This document shows positions 9,081 to 22,270 of a stretch of 64,000 bases of DNA, one piece after another. Numbering within the stretch: the stretch's first letter is position 1; every line of letters begins with the position of its first letter. The translations under genes and the position numbers were made by a program. The stretch covers positions 18,581,001-18,645,000 of the forward strand of contig NC_088102.1 of assembly GCF_036370855.1 (NCBI RefSeq). Reading direction: 5' to 3'. The notes under the pieces were generated by a model. The model did not search any database. It had not been told where the DNA came from and worked only from the letters and a program-made list of their open reading frames with translations. The DNA is from Dromaius novaehollandiae. Taxonomy: Eukaryota > Chordata > Aves > Casuariiformes > Dromaiidae.

Positions 9081-12000
9081 GAAATATGCCACTGGGAACA
9101 AGACTTCAGAACTTTTTTTTCCCCTGGACTCTGTGGTTCACTGATTTGCATCACAACGATGGTCAGAAAGCTTTCTTGTGCAGAATGCTGAACATTTGTC
9201 TGAATTCAGTAACTTCTAATGTATTTGCATTTGCTGTACTGCTTAAAAATTCAGTAACTGTATAGCATTATATAAACCAGAAACCTTTTACATCTCAAAC
9301 AGTCATGAGCAAACTACTAATGCTGCTGATGGCAGCTGTTGCAGAGTAGTTTTAAGTTTCTTTCTGAATGGCTTCACGCATTGAATCTGCTGTGAGTGAA
9401 AGGGATTTCATATCCACTTGATTTGTCAAAACCTCGACAATTTTACTCAGTTTGTTTTGGGAATGACTGACTTGCAGTCAGCACCATCCTTTAGCTGGTG
9501 ACCTCAATCATTAATAAGGACATAATCAGAGATGAGAAATGTTGAAAAGGGAAGTTACAGAGAAGCAGTGGTGGCCGAAATTCACACACATCCAGATAAG
9601 AATAAAAAAATGTTTAAAGGGACATTAAATAAGAAATGAGAGATACTTACAGCACTGACATTTTATATTTATGTTTGTGATATAAATACATACATATAGA
9701 ATTTCTTGCCATCTTTCATGGGGGTCATAGGAGGTGCTTGTGAGGCGCTTTATAAAAGTTTCTGCAACATGGGATTTATGCCTTATCCTGGTATGCTTAC
9801 TTTTTCAACAAAAAAATGTTAGATGTTAACACTTGGATTATATTCTGGGTAGTTGCTGACAAAATGCATGGTACTGTATCACAGAAGTCATTGGAAAAAA
9901 TGATGTTGGGAGCGCACAGCAGTCAGAAATAAATTCTCTGTCACAGAGCAACTTCGCCTTAAGCCATGTCTTTTTTGATGCTTATTCTACTAAAAGCTCA
10001 GAAGAAATATTTTCCTTGGTTACTTAGAGAACCGCTAGATGGTGCTCAACGCTAGAGGAAAAGCCAACCTCTAGGCAGGCCGAGGGAAAGCCTGGCTCCA
10101 AGTCAGGAGAGATTTTGCAATTAACTTCAATTGGATGAGGATTTTATATTTCATAAAGTTTAGATAAACCATTAGTGTGTAGTTCTGATGAAAGAGATTA
10201 TAGGTATGAATAACTACATAGAAGTAGTTGTCACTGGGACACTGCTCTTGAGCAAATGCCATTCTTTCCCTTACTGGTGGTGAGGTCCCGTTGATGTAGA
10301 AATGAACATCATTCTCCTGCTGGCTCCTGTATAGCTGACAGACCACCTTCCTGAGTATGGCTTTCTTGCATCTTCCCAAATTGGAGTTAGAATTGGATTT
10401 AGAGGTAGTGATGGGGAAAGGAATTGCTCTAGCATAGAGCTTATTTCCTTAAAAATATCAACCTAAATGCCAAAGAGGATCATTTCAGTCAGAAGGAATA
10501 TGTGACTTTTTATTTGATTGGCTTGGTACTGGACTTGCATGCTTCCTGTAAAGCCCACAGTTGCACTTATGATTCTGAAGAGAAAAGAGTGAAATCTAGG
10601 GCTTATTCATATATAACAAGCCTGTCTTTTAAAGGGCTGGAACTGGAAAGAGAACCTGGTTTAAGATTTAACCTGCTTGGCTTATGGGCCACTTCTTCAG
10701 TGTTAACCATAGGCCTGATATTATGGTTACGAAGAGAAAGATTTAAAGGGGGTGAGGAAGATGCTACAGCAAACACAAGCTGTTTTTGAAAGCTAAGGTG
10801 TAGCATCAAATAGAGAATCAGTTGTAATCTCTTTGAGCTCTCATATTTAAGCATTAACTCAGTGTTATGCTTAAACTTTGACATAATACAGGAAGGAATA
10901 AAGCAAATAGTCCAGCTGAGATTTTTCAGCAGTAGCCTCTGGAGAAAAGGGGGAAAAAATTCAAGACTAGCAGAACAAGAGACTGTTCTCAGTTTTAGAA
11001 GGGTTGAAGTAGTGACATCTTCCTTAGCATTAGATAGTCTAAGGAATAGTTGAAAGTTAGATTCCAATAGTCAGGGCTAGTAACAGTAAGGGATAATTCT
11101 TCTCCCTTTGGCTTGAAGTAGAGGCCCCAAAATTATGAGACTCAGAGGAAAGGGTTAGGATTAAGTTTGCAACTAGGAGAAGATAGATGTTTATTGCTAA
11201 CTCAAAAGGAATTCACATTTAAAGTTCAGGCCTAGAGTTACAGAGCTAATCATGGTGGGTTTTTTTGCAGAACAAAAAAACCTTAATGCTGACATGGGAG
11301 TTAGAGTTAGGATTGTAAAATTAAGAGTAGAAAGACTAAAGTTATTTGGAAATTAAAGTGTCAAGGAGCAGCGAGGGCCAGCTGCTCCTTAAGGGACAGA
11401 AGTCGGGAGCCAAGCACGATAACAGCCAGCAGGGCAGGGCCTCACTGGCTAAAGCCCACTCCTACAGTACCTGAGCAAAGCAAGCAGGGCAAGCCCAGCG
11501 ATGATTGCCAGGTTCAGCAAAGAGTCCACGTCATCAGGAGAGCTTGTGGCAATGAGGCAGGTCTAAGGTCAAACTGGGAAGTCATCCTACAGGTCAGGAT
11601 CACAGTCAGGTCCAGTGAGAGTAGCTGGGATCAGGCACAGCCCAGTGATTACCTAGTAGGTCTGTAGTGATAAGATGGATCTGAGGTCAAGCTAGGAAGT
11701 CTGGTCACAGTCCAGATAAACAGGGGCATGGTCATACCTGAGCTGGAAAGCAGTACTCCTGCAGTGTAGCTCAGGCAAGGACTTATGGCCCCAGGCTGAG
11801 CTAAAATGAGGGTCCTGGGTCCATGGGCAGGTGGGCGGTGTGTGGGGAGTCTGGGTCCCAGGTGAGGCTTGTTAGGGCCATGAAGGCCTTTTAGTGCACT
11901 CAGGGCTCTGACAAAGTGCATGGAACAAATGAGGACTGATGGAGGAAAACAGAAAGGGTGGTAGTAAAGTCTGTGTCAAAGCAAGGTTTTCATACTTACT

Positions 12001-14100
12001 GTTAAATTAAGGTCTTCACTAGGTTTAGATTTTGGCCAAAGTGGAAAAGCAAGGGTGGCAGAGCTGAGATCATTACCAAACCAAAATCAGTTGTGCTTCC
12101 AAGGGAGGGCAGAAACTGAAGGGCAGAATGCACTATCTGGGTGCATTTATCTCCCATATGGGTAGAGAAAGATTTGACATAGTCTTAGGTAGGATCTTGT
12201 TCTTAACATGTAACCAAGAAGTGGGAAACTCTCTGCTGCAAATTACAGAAGCATTTCTCTTGAGAAAGCATCTGCCTTCCACTTTTTCATTAAGAACACC
12301 ATATCCACTGCTCTTTCTCTTCTTACTCTTAATTCTAAACCAAAACCTTGGGTAAAGATTTGGGATCACTGTGGAGTTCAGATGTACTGGGCTTCCAAGG
12401 AGAGAGCTGGCATACAGCGGGAGAAGGCATGAGCACATAACTGATCTGTGCTATGCTGGGCTAGGGAGAAATGCATAGAAAAGACTCTGTGTTGTTTTCC
12501 TTCTCATCAATTTACTGTTCGTGGCTTTCTGGCCTGTGGCCCTGGCAACTGAAGACATTTATTTAAGCAGAGGACAAATGTGGATTATGCAGAAGCAATG
12601 CAAATATAGCTCTCATGCCTCCATCAATATGACCCAGTCTTGTACTGATCTAGAAAGAAAGAGCAAACCCACAAAATTTTAGTCAAAACAGCTTTCAATT
12701 AGAAACTACATTTCAGCAAAAGCATTGTACATTACAGTTTACTGACTTTAATTATTTCTCCACAAATAATATATAACAGAAATTCACTTCCAAAAATGCC
12801 ATTAAACTGCTGAGAAATCAGAATCAGCTCTTCCATGACTTCAGCTAAAGCCTGGTCAGACTGCCAGAAAGGGACTATTACTGAATTTCAGTTTTGAGTT
12901 TGCCACCGCCAACAGGTTTGTTCGTGTAAACAAGTTCACTGAAAAAATCGCTCATGTTAGGAAGAAAAACAGGTTTACAACCAGGGCTCTGGCAGACTGA
13001 AAATGCTGGCCTCTGCCAGTTGCACTAAATGAGTTACCTTTCAACCAGCAGAAAAAAAAAAAAATCATCCTCTCTGAAGGTCAGTCATTAGAAATGTACA
13101 CTGTCCCTCTTCTTCCTCTCCATATACATATTCCAAGAGAAACATCTGACCACCCGAGGGGATGGCAACTCTCTCATCAGGTCCACATTTTTTTTACTGT
13201 TCTTTTTTTTTCCAAATCTCCACTACTTATCACTTCTTCTGTGGTGCCTTTTTGAAGCATGTCAATAATACCATAGCATGAGCTTAAAGAGACTTAGTTA
13301 TTGTCTTTTCTGAGATAATCACAGCCTGGGCACTGGTAATCTTGCTTAGACTGTGTACTGCATGCAAGAGAGTATCTGTATTTAGATTCTCCTGAAGTGT
13401 AACTTTCTGTTACTAAACAAACATTGAAAGAACACGGCTCAGATGAGGCCTTTTCCCATATTCAGATTTTGCTCACAAAGATCCCAGCATTTTTGCACAG
13501 CTCAAGATGGAAGTTCAGTAGGCTATTCTTTGAGATTTGCTAAATCTAAGCTTTGATTTAATAAAGAAACATTTGTGTACATGCATGTCTGGCTGTCTAA
13601 CCATCCATTAGGAGCCTCTTCCTTATGTCCTGTTAGAGCCCAGGTATTAGCACATAGTTACCAACTTCCAAAATGCACTGAAAGAGAGAGCCATCCATGT
13701 AAGGTGAGGGTTGATAGGTTCTTAGTCACAGAAATATTTGCATATATAATAAAACAACTAGAAATCCCACTTCTCTGCTTAAGTATCAACATCTTCCTTT
13801 CTTTTTTTAACCTAATCTTAATCTGTTTTCAAAAGCCTTATTGCTTCTCATTTTATAGAATAATTCAATCATCTAGCCACTTTGTAACATTTTATTGCTG
13901 GAAGATTTTGCATACCAGCCTGTCTCTCAACAATCATCTGTTTTCTTATGTAGCTGTATTTTCAAAATTGTTCTACTTATTCTTTACTTATGCCTTAACC
14001 GCATGATTTATTTTTTTGGATGTAAATAATGGAAAGGAATGCGATGGGCACTTGAGGTGGCTTGTGCAAAATATATCTAAATAATTATTAAAATAGCCCT
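9081..14100. other. Intergenic DNA, left part, no gene seen
   Basis: No exon or RNA gene can be supported. The region between about 10380 and 11720 is mildly repetitive: scattered short TTAGG-like words in G/A-rich sequence, and a duplicated block at 11559-11608 and 11676-11715, described separately. The open frames at 10071-10379, 10603-11067 and 13575-14006 lack recognisable motifs, homologues or consistent splice sites. Confidence 0.6.
11559..11715. repeat. Diverged tandem duplication
   Basis: The block at 11676-11715 (TCTGAGGTCAAGCTAGGAAG, then CACAGTCCAG) repeats the block at 11559-11608 (TCTAAGGTCAAACTGGGAAG, then CACAGTCAGG), about 117 bases apart, with substitutions and a small length difference. 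The surrounding 11.35-11.9 kb shares CAGG/CAGTCC-like words, so this may be part of an old minisatellite-like or transposon-derived patch. The family is not recognised. Confidence 0.55.
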
Positions 14101-14109
14101 CAATACAGA

Positions 14110-14330
14110 AATCCTGCAATTGGAAGGTACCTCAAAATGTTACATAGTCCATCTGTTGACCCTGAGGTAGAGCTTAATCTAACCAAAAACAATAGCTAAT
14201 GCTCATCTACTAATAAATTCCATTTTTCAGTTGCCTGTTTTGAAACACAGCAGGTATTTCTTACAGTTCTCTGTGATATGGTCTCTTTGGTATTTCTTCA
14301 TAGTCCATAGAAAGAAATCTAAACCTGGAT
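14110..14330 (-). mobile_element. CR1/L3-like LINE fossil, 3' end
   Basis: On the plus strand the sequence reads TTGGAAGGTACCTCAAAATG, then a TAGTCCA word and GACCCTGAGG. This follows the pattern of the reverse complement of CR1/L3 3' ends (TTGGAAGGGACCTC...TAGTCCAACC). Later words weakly follow the same consensus. It is strongly diverged and no target duplication was found. A RepeatMasker run with amniote libraries would settle the family and the ends. Confidence 0.45.
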
Positions 14331-17300
14331 GATTAACAGACTTGTCCAACACAACTTAAAGTCTCAGTGTCATAGGTGGTCTGAATGGCAGAAGTACCTG
14401 GTTCTTAGTCCCGGCTTTGGCCCTGGAGAGCACATTGCTGCTTGCTCAAGTGCATGCTGAGTGCTGTCAGCTTGGCGGGGCCAACTGCCAGCATTTGGAG
14501 CGACTTTCATATGAATTTCATCAACTGGAAGTAAATCTTCATCCTTTCCTGAATGGAGGTTTCCTATTGTTACAGATTTTAGTGGAAGATAAAAGCCAGT
14601 TCGCTTTAAGGTGAGAAGTGGTTCATTACGTAAAACAGTTTAGGTACTGACTTAGCCTTTTACCTGAATTTGACTTTTTTTGAAGCCCATGCTAGAGCCC
14701 TAGCATCACAGTTAGACCCAGAATGACGTGGGCATTTGAATGGAGAAGTTAACAGCAGTTAATAGTTACTCTGGAAGGGAGAATTTCATTACTTTATTAG
14801 TATGTGAATATTTGCATTTCATTTAACAAAAACATATTAAGCAATACTTTCAAATCTTTGAAATGAAAGGTATTAAATGTTTGTTTCTTACTATGTGGAG
14901 TCTACAAGGTGCTGCTCTTATCATACCCACATGAAATGAAGTTTCAGGCCATAATGTCTACATCTCAGCATAAAGCTCCAGGCAAATATTTAAATGTCTC
15001 CCTCTTAGCACAAATACTACCACATTTGTCACCCTTCTTACAGAGGTTATCTGTCTGTGCTTTTCTGTACAATTGCATATTGTGGTTTTTTTATACCAAC
15101 AGAATGTACAGAATCATTTCAGTATGAAGGTACTTGTAAAGCTAAGGAAATACGCTAATAGTATAAAACTATAGCAAGTTTAAGAGCATCCAAACCAACC
15201 CCTTCTCTACATGAAAAATCATTATATTTTTTAAATTATATTAAAGATTCACTGAATATGCGTTTCTGTGCTGATTTGTATAACTTACAGTACCTCCTTT
15301 GCAAAATGATGCCTCTTCAGTGTGCAAAGCTTGTTTGCAATAAGCAGACAGATGAAGTATTTCACCAGCAAATTCAGTGCATTAATGACTTTATTGCCAT
15401 GGATTGTGATACAAACTAAAACCTATTGTAATTCAGGTGTTGCAGGTCACATCTCAGGCTTTTTTCATCAGCTATTCCCTCCCACTTGTCCATTTTTTCT
15501 AGATTTTCAGGCTGCTTTGGTTTCCTACACATTTTCACAGTGTTCCTGATTAGTTTGTAATTGCTCTGGTGAGACATCCTCCCAAACAATGGAAAATCAT
15601 TAACCCCTTAAGCACCGTGATGCCACACAGGGATGGATGATGAGGGTAAAATCAAAGAGTTTCTACCGCATGATATTTTTCTAGAGTGGCTTCACACTGT
15701 GAAACTGCTTAGAAGCATGGTCAGCAAGCACTGGCTGGTGGGATGACAGTAGCCATGCTAACCTGGGAGTATCAGCAAGGACAGCAGAACATAAGGCGTA
15801 GATACCACTTCTCTGGAATTCTGCACAAATGTGACCCCAAAGCACCAATGTTAGCCAGGAACATGAAAGTTTTGTCACTGTAGAAAAGTCTGTGACACTT
15901 GGAAGCTCTCCATTCCCTAGCTGTGTGGAGAACAACTAAGCAGTCAACCCTTTGGAGCTATAGTCATTGATGGTAAGTGGAGGTTATTAACAAAAACTTG
16001 TTCAGCTTTGAATTCTCTCAAAATTGAGTAAGTGGGATCCTTTGACAGGACTCACATGCCTATTATTTCTCATTCTCCCTTCTACTCCCCTCCTCTGGTC
16101 CAGGCTTCATCATCTACAGAAAGGGACATGATCATACAAGTCCTGGTCAATCCCTCTGGCAGTTTCATGAGCTTTATTACAGGGTAGCCAAAAGCCACCT
16201 GAAACCACTGTCAGTTTTATCCTGAGGCGATCTGGGCTAACTTCCACTTTTCTGGCTTATGAAACCACTTTCTAGAGAGGAGAACTATTTAGCCCAAGTA
16301 GCTGTAAAATGACTTCAACACATGTGTTTATGGGATTAAAAAAATGACAGCGGTATCGTAACAAGGATGATGGTTTATGAGGAAGATTGACTACGTGTTA
16401 AAAATGTTGCTGTGCTTTGCATTTTGTATGTGAAAATAAAAGAGAGCATTTTAGTGAAGGCTGGGGCACAGGGGCAGGAGAAACTTTCAAGTTATGTTGA
16501 CTTTTTTGACAGACAAGATACCTGTACTAAAATTTCCTGTTCATCAGGGATCCAGGATAGCAGAGCAGGATCATGGGTAGGAAGCTACGATACACAATAA
16601 ACTAAGATAATTTAAATAAAGACCATGACATGTAAGGCATATGCATTTTTGAATTTATTTTATTAGGAGTGGATACTGTTTGGGACAATTGTACCCAACT
16701 CAGTTTCTCTGCAAGAGTGCATCTATCCGGCAATACAAAACCGTTACTGATTTGGCACACAAAAAGACAGTACAAGACAGGCCTTAGCTAGAACATTGTA
16801 TGTGAACACAAAGCAACTATGTTCTTCGGGTAACTTGTCTGTCTCTGCACCATGTCTGGTACCCTTTGCCACAAGGCCTCTTCTTTGTTCAGTGGTAGAG
16901 ACACTTTTGTGTCCTTGGCACATCCTGAGTCCTCCTCTATCTAACTGATAGCATGAGTTCTTCCCTTCAGTTTTCCGTGCTTCACTCGCTCTCCATTTTC
17001 TCCTGTCAGTTTGAACAAGGATCTCACTTCATAGGGTCTGAGCAAATGGTACAGAAAGAATCCCTGCACAAAGTGCTTAAGGTGAAGAAATGGCATTCTT
17101 CTTAACCTCATCTGAGTTTTTTGACTGTTTTCCTAAATAAATAAAAAGAGTGTATGGGTACCTAAACTTGTTCGACAGTCAAACACATTATGCAGAAGGT
17201 TAGAACTCTTAAAGATACTGAATTCCTGTATATGTTGTGAAAGTTGACAGTCAGAGGAGACTGTTCCCCCATGGAGAGAAAAGCTGCAGCGTGAGCTCAC

Positions 17301-20300
17301 GTGGGGAAACTTCACAGGTACAAGTTATTACAAACTTTGCTTCAATGTGAAAAGCCTTCTTCAGAGTTCACACCAGAAAACCAAGCCACAAGGACTAACA
17401 GTTCTGGTGGTTTCTTTTCTCTTTTTGTTTTTTTGCAGGAAGCCCTCAGAGACAGGAAATTCCCAAAAGGCAGCATAGCAATTGTACGTTCAACTGTGCA
17501 GGGCTGTCCTTATATTTGAGGTGTATGAATATGAGGTGCTGTTCAGAGAAGCACAGAACCACAAGGGAACCTCTGAGCTGTGAGAGAAGTGGTTAGGGAG
17601 TGCTACCTGTCCAGGCAGCCTCAAGATGATGCTATGGCATAATAACATGTCCCACATTATGGTCCTCTCTTTGTCTAGGTTTTACAGACTGATGGGTACT
17701 GAAAAAGTGACATAAGTTTAACAGCACAGGATGTTGCAACAAATAAATGTTAATGGAATTTATGATCTGTGCAACTGCAAGTGTCTTACAGGACCTAGGT
17801 AATTTAAAATGGCTGAAAGTTTGTAATCTTAAATGAGCTAAATATCTCACTCAACTTACAAGCCTGAGTATCTAGTAAAAGCTCAGAACCACAGCTGAAT
17901 TGTGGGCTCACTTGACTATTCCAGCACTTCATTTCTTGCTTTCTTTTTCCACTACAGCTGCTCATCTCCTGTTTTTTGTAAATTGCTTCTCTCCTGAATT
18001 TCTGATTCTTCTCTAAATGACCTTCCTCTTCCTTCAGAAGGGCTGCATGTAGGAGGAGGTAGGAATAGGACATTACAAGACAGGATGTTGATCACATGGG
18101 GAAGAGATATACATGCAGTTTAGTCTTTGGATATGAGATTGGTATTTTGGTGAGAAGAAAAAAAATCTCCTTTTTGTCATTGAATATTGAGGTTGGGTAA
18201 CATTTCAAAATGCACTTTGAGTGGCAGAAAGCCAAAGAAGGGGATGACTGACAGAGCAAGACACAATCCCTGCCTCCAGTGCAGTAGTAAGTAGGAGGCG
18301 AGTCACTGCACCATTGGTTCCTAAGGATGTAAGGTTTGCAAGCACACCAAAAAGGAACAGCACCTAATTCATAGCAGGGCTTTCCCAACTGTGTCTGCAG
18401 AATGCCTCCTAGTAGCATCTTTAGTTAACTGTCTGGATAGCTGTGGCATGTCCCAAAGAACTCCTGGCTGTCCAGGGAAAGCTCCTTTTGGTTAGGATTG
18501 GAGTTGTTTCCAAAAACATTTCTACCTCTTGTTGACAAACAAAGCCTCTGTGAGAGCTTCACAGGCAAAAATGAGGTCTGTCCTTTCACAACATGCTCAT
18601 ATGATGGAGATACTATCAGATGAATTGTTTTGTCTATTTTTTTTTAATATGCTTCAGCTAAATGGTTTTGGAATGGCATTGGCATGGACTTGGGAAATGC
18701 TTTTCGGTATCTGTTATTTTTGCCACTTGTAAGTCTTCACATTCTGGGAGCTTCTTAAAAGATGAAACTTGCTGTTCTTCCCAGACTGAAAAAAAGGCCG
18801 GTGTCTCCTGATGTGACCACGAGGAATCAGAAAGCACAACGGCTGTGTGAGACTTGTGGCCACTGAACTTTCAGTGAACTGTAAGGAAGCATTTAAACAA
18901 AACAGGAAAAGGGTCCTCAATCTTCAGAGACCTAAGTCTGAGAAGAAAGTGCAAGTGATGCACTGTTGGCAACACCAGACTTTATCCTTCCTGTATGCTC
19001 AGATTTAGCAGTTTAAAAGTTTTAACTGCAGCCACAAACAACTCTTGGGATTGTGGGGGACATGTGCTTTAGATGATCTGGAACAGTGCACTGTTAACCC
19101 AAGAGACAAAGACAGATGTAAGCCAGGGAAGCATGGCATAATAGTGGCCAGAGTCTCATATTTCCAGGTCAGTTTATATATGAGTTATATTTCCATGTCA
19201 GTCTTATTGTCTTACAGTCATCATTCTGAAACTAGTTGTATCATTGTAAAAAATGATTAATTCTAGCAAGTCAAAAAAACCCATATGATTGATATTTTTG
19301 CAAAAGGACAGCTGGTTTTGCTAGCTGGAGAACTGGTTTGGATTAAGACTAAAATGTTGTTATCTACTTTCTGAGCTAGGTTTTAGTCTAGATCAGCTCC
19401 CCAGTCCTGTTCCCTGCAAGGCCACGTGAGCACTTGCACTGTTTTAAGGGAAGGTGGCACAAGGTGAGAACAAGCAGCAGTTTTTGGAGGGACTGCTTCT
19501 CTCAGCAACAACGCCCGATTTAACTGACTGTAAAATGACAGTGTGATTTCAGGTCAGTGAGGCTAATTCTCTTGTGCTGCCTCTATGGACAATGGTTCAT
19601 TCAGAGAAGTGAAGTTGGGCTGAATCAGCCACTAGAGGGGCCTCCCTCTTAGCCACCGACTGCAAAGGAATCCTACAGAGGCTGGCTGAAGTCTGTCCCT
19701 TTAGAGTTAGCTTTGTGATCGACTGCAAACACAGAAGTCAGAAATGAGCTTTCATTTGTCGGTACTTTCACTGGTTTATCATTTCAAAGCTTCTGGTCCA
19801 AAGAAATACACTTGGAAACGTTTCCAGACAACAGCTGATACTCTATGGTGTGTTTTGCCGCAAGTTAGGCAAAAACCAACCACAAACTGAAGCAGCTCTG
19901 CTTCCCCCACTTGCATCCTCCACTGAACCACTGTGAAAAGAAGTCAAACCTAACCTTTTTATGAATCTTGCAGTGATGAATCAGTTGTAGATGCAGCAGA
20001 GACATGAGAAACCGTTAGCCCACCATCAGCCTCTTCTGCCTGTCTTTCCAGCTGCCTCACCATGGTGGTGATCTGTCCCATTCTCCTAGATGCTGTATAG
20101 TACCGGGGCTTTTCTCTACATCTCAGAGCCAGGGAGAAGCAGTGATGTGGCTCAGCACTGCAACAGGTCACTGTCTGGGGTGGTGGAGTGGGGGTGTTCA
20201 TGCTCCCTCACACCTGTAGCCCCATTCCAGCAGCACCGTGTTAGCATGTGACCTGACACTGGAAAAATGGGAGGCCTGTCCTAATTCAGAGGGCTCAGCC

Positions 20301-22070
20301 CTTCCTCCTGCCCATCTGCAGCAGAGTAGCACCTCTCCCATAGAAATTAAGGCCTTTTAAAATAAAATACAAAAAGCCAAACTCCAGGCAATGAAAATCA
20401 CCTTCTTCTTTCCACTGATTGCAAAAGATCCTATCATGACTTTTGCTAGGTGCTGAGAAAATTGTTCTTAATAATCATCCAGTAAGAAAATACATTTCAG
20501 TAACCCTAACAAAGTGAATAGAGATGCCTCATCTTATTCCAAAATGCACTTTCATGGAATTTCATTAACTTGTACCACACTGCAAGTGCCCAAGCTCATT
20601 TGAGTGCCTGTATTTGTTGAGAGGGTTAGAATAAGAGGTGTGAGAAGTTCCAGCTAAACACTGGAAACCTGCTTTGACCTGCAGCTGAAGCTAAGATGAA
20701 GATAGTTCTGATTTGCTGGAGGGCTCAAGATCTTAATCACCCTTCCCCCCCTTAATTAGCATGAAGCAACTCATGAGTTGCAGCTCACAGCATCAGGACA
20801 TAGAAAAATCACAGGAATACTCAGCCTTGCTCCTGATCAGGAATTGGGTAAACATTACCCTGGGGCTTCATGTGGTCACAGGTTTAGCATTGCTGGAACT
20901 GGCTCTGCAATGTAAACAGAGGGTTGTAATGTATTTAGCAACACTATGCAGCAAAGTGCAGTACAGTGCACACTAGATAAAAAAAACTTTCCCACCACTG
21001 AAATTGTTTAAGGGTCAAGATCCAGCAGTTTAAAAGGAAGGGATTTACCAGGTTTCTCCTTCCTAAGATTAAATCTCACCTCTGATATATGTCATTCAAT
21101 TTTGCCTACATTGGAGCAAAGCAGATTCCTCCTTTGTAGCTCCTGTGCTTTACTTCCACAGGAGCCAAGAATGCTCAACACCGCTGAAAACCTGCTCTCC
21201 CGTTTCTGGAAAGAAGCTCATAAATCTTTCTGCCTCTGCAATCTGTGTTTCAGATGGGTCTGAAACGATGACGTATCTTAAAAAAAAGAACACTCAGAAG
21301 AAAATCCATTTAGAAAGATGGCTTCAACAATGTCATGTTTGAATACATTCATGTTCCATTATGATATAAATACAAATTTTCAGTTTAATATACTAATGCT
21401 GAATTTTAACGAACTGTTTATCATAAGTCAGATGAAATGATAGCTGAAATGAAGCAGTGATATTAACAAAATGAAGCACTTTAAAACAGGAAAGTCAAAA
21501 CAAATTATTTCAGGATTCTTACTTAATTTTGATAGTGTGTGATGAAGTCTTCTATTTGGACCTTTTTAAGTTACATTTTTTTCTGAAGTTACTATGCTTC
21601 CATCAAACTTTTACATGTCAGTGAAACATTTTTCTGCAGAAACTATGCTATCAAAGTGCATTTACTAATTCTATTTACAGTAATTACTGAACTGTGGAAA
21701 AAGGTAGGAATATGATTCAAATAAAAAGTGCTCTGAAAAATAAAGTGGCAATCTATCAGTGGCAAATAATTTAAGATGCTTAGATGAAGGAGAAAAACAT
21801 ATTTACTCCTGCAAGGCACCATAAATGGAGGAGTATCATTATTTTACATTTTCCAAAAGCCTAAGTGAGAGCCCTTTGTAGGCGGTTCCACTCCCTGCCT
21901 GCGTTCAAACACACCCTGGTTTAGGGTGACTTCGCTGTTAATGTAAATAACAAAAGGAATGTAAAATGGTCTCTGCCTATTCCCTAGGTCAGTGACCCCT
22001 TTCATCTTCCTTAAGGCTTTCCTGATTTCACCCCTTCTTTCTTTTGGACGGATGTTCGTGCCCCTGTTCT
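14331..22070. other. Intergenic DNA between LYSET and ITPK1, right part, no gene seen
   Basis: I see no exon with homology and no RNA gene. Open frames are short. The one at 19959-20201 on the minus strand looks somewhat protein-like and is listed as a finding. In human, MOAP1 occupies the interval between LYSET and ITPK1; nothing here resembles it. Distal ITPK1 regulatory elements may lie here but cannot be identified by eye. Confidence 0.6.
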
Positions 22071-22074
22071 GATA

Positions 22075-22270
22075 CTCCGCTGAAACTGCTCGGGCAGGTC
22101 GGTTGTGGCAGCGTGAGTCAGCAGGATTCGCTGCACCCGTTCAGCCCCGCAGGGCCCCGCGCCTGGCCCGCCGCAGCCCCGGCCCGCCGCAGCCCCGGCA
22201 GCAGAGCATCGCCTGCAGCGAGCGCAGCGCTGCGGCTCTGCCCGCTCCGCGCTGCAAGGAAGGGTTGTTC
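22075..22270. promoter_or_regulatory. GC-rich patch upstream of ITPK1 with an ARE/MARE-type site
   Basis: This is a small CpG-rich patch about 0.5 kb before the main ITPK1 island. It contains TGAGTCAGCA at 22114-22123, whose reverse complement TGCTGACTCA is the classic small-MAF/NRF2 or AP-1-type element. It also has a perfect 16-base tandem duplication (GGCCCGCCGCAGCCCC) near 22167-22198. It could be a proximal enhancer or an alternative first exon. Confidence 0.4.
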
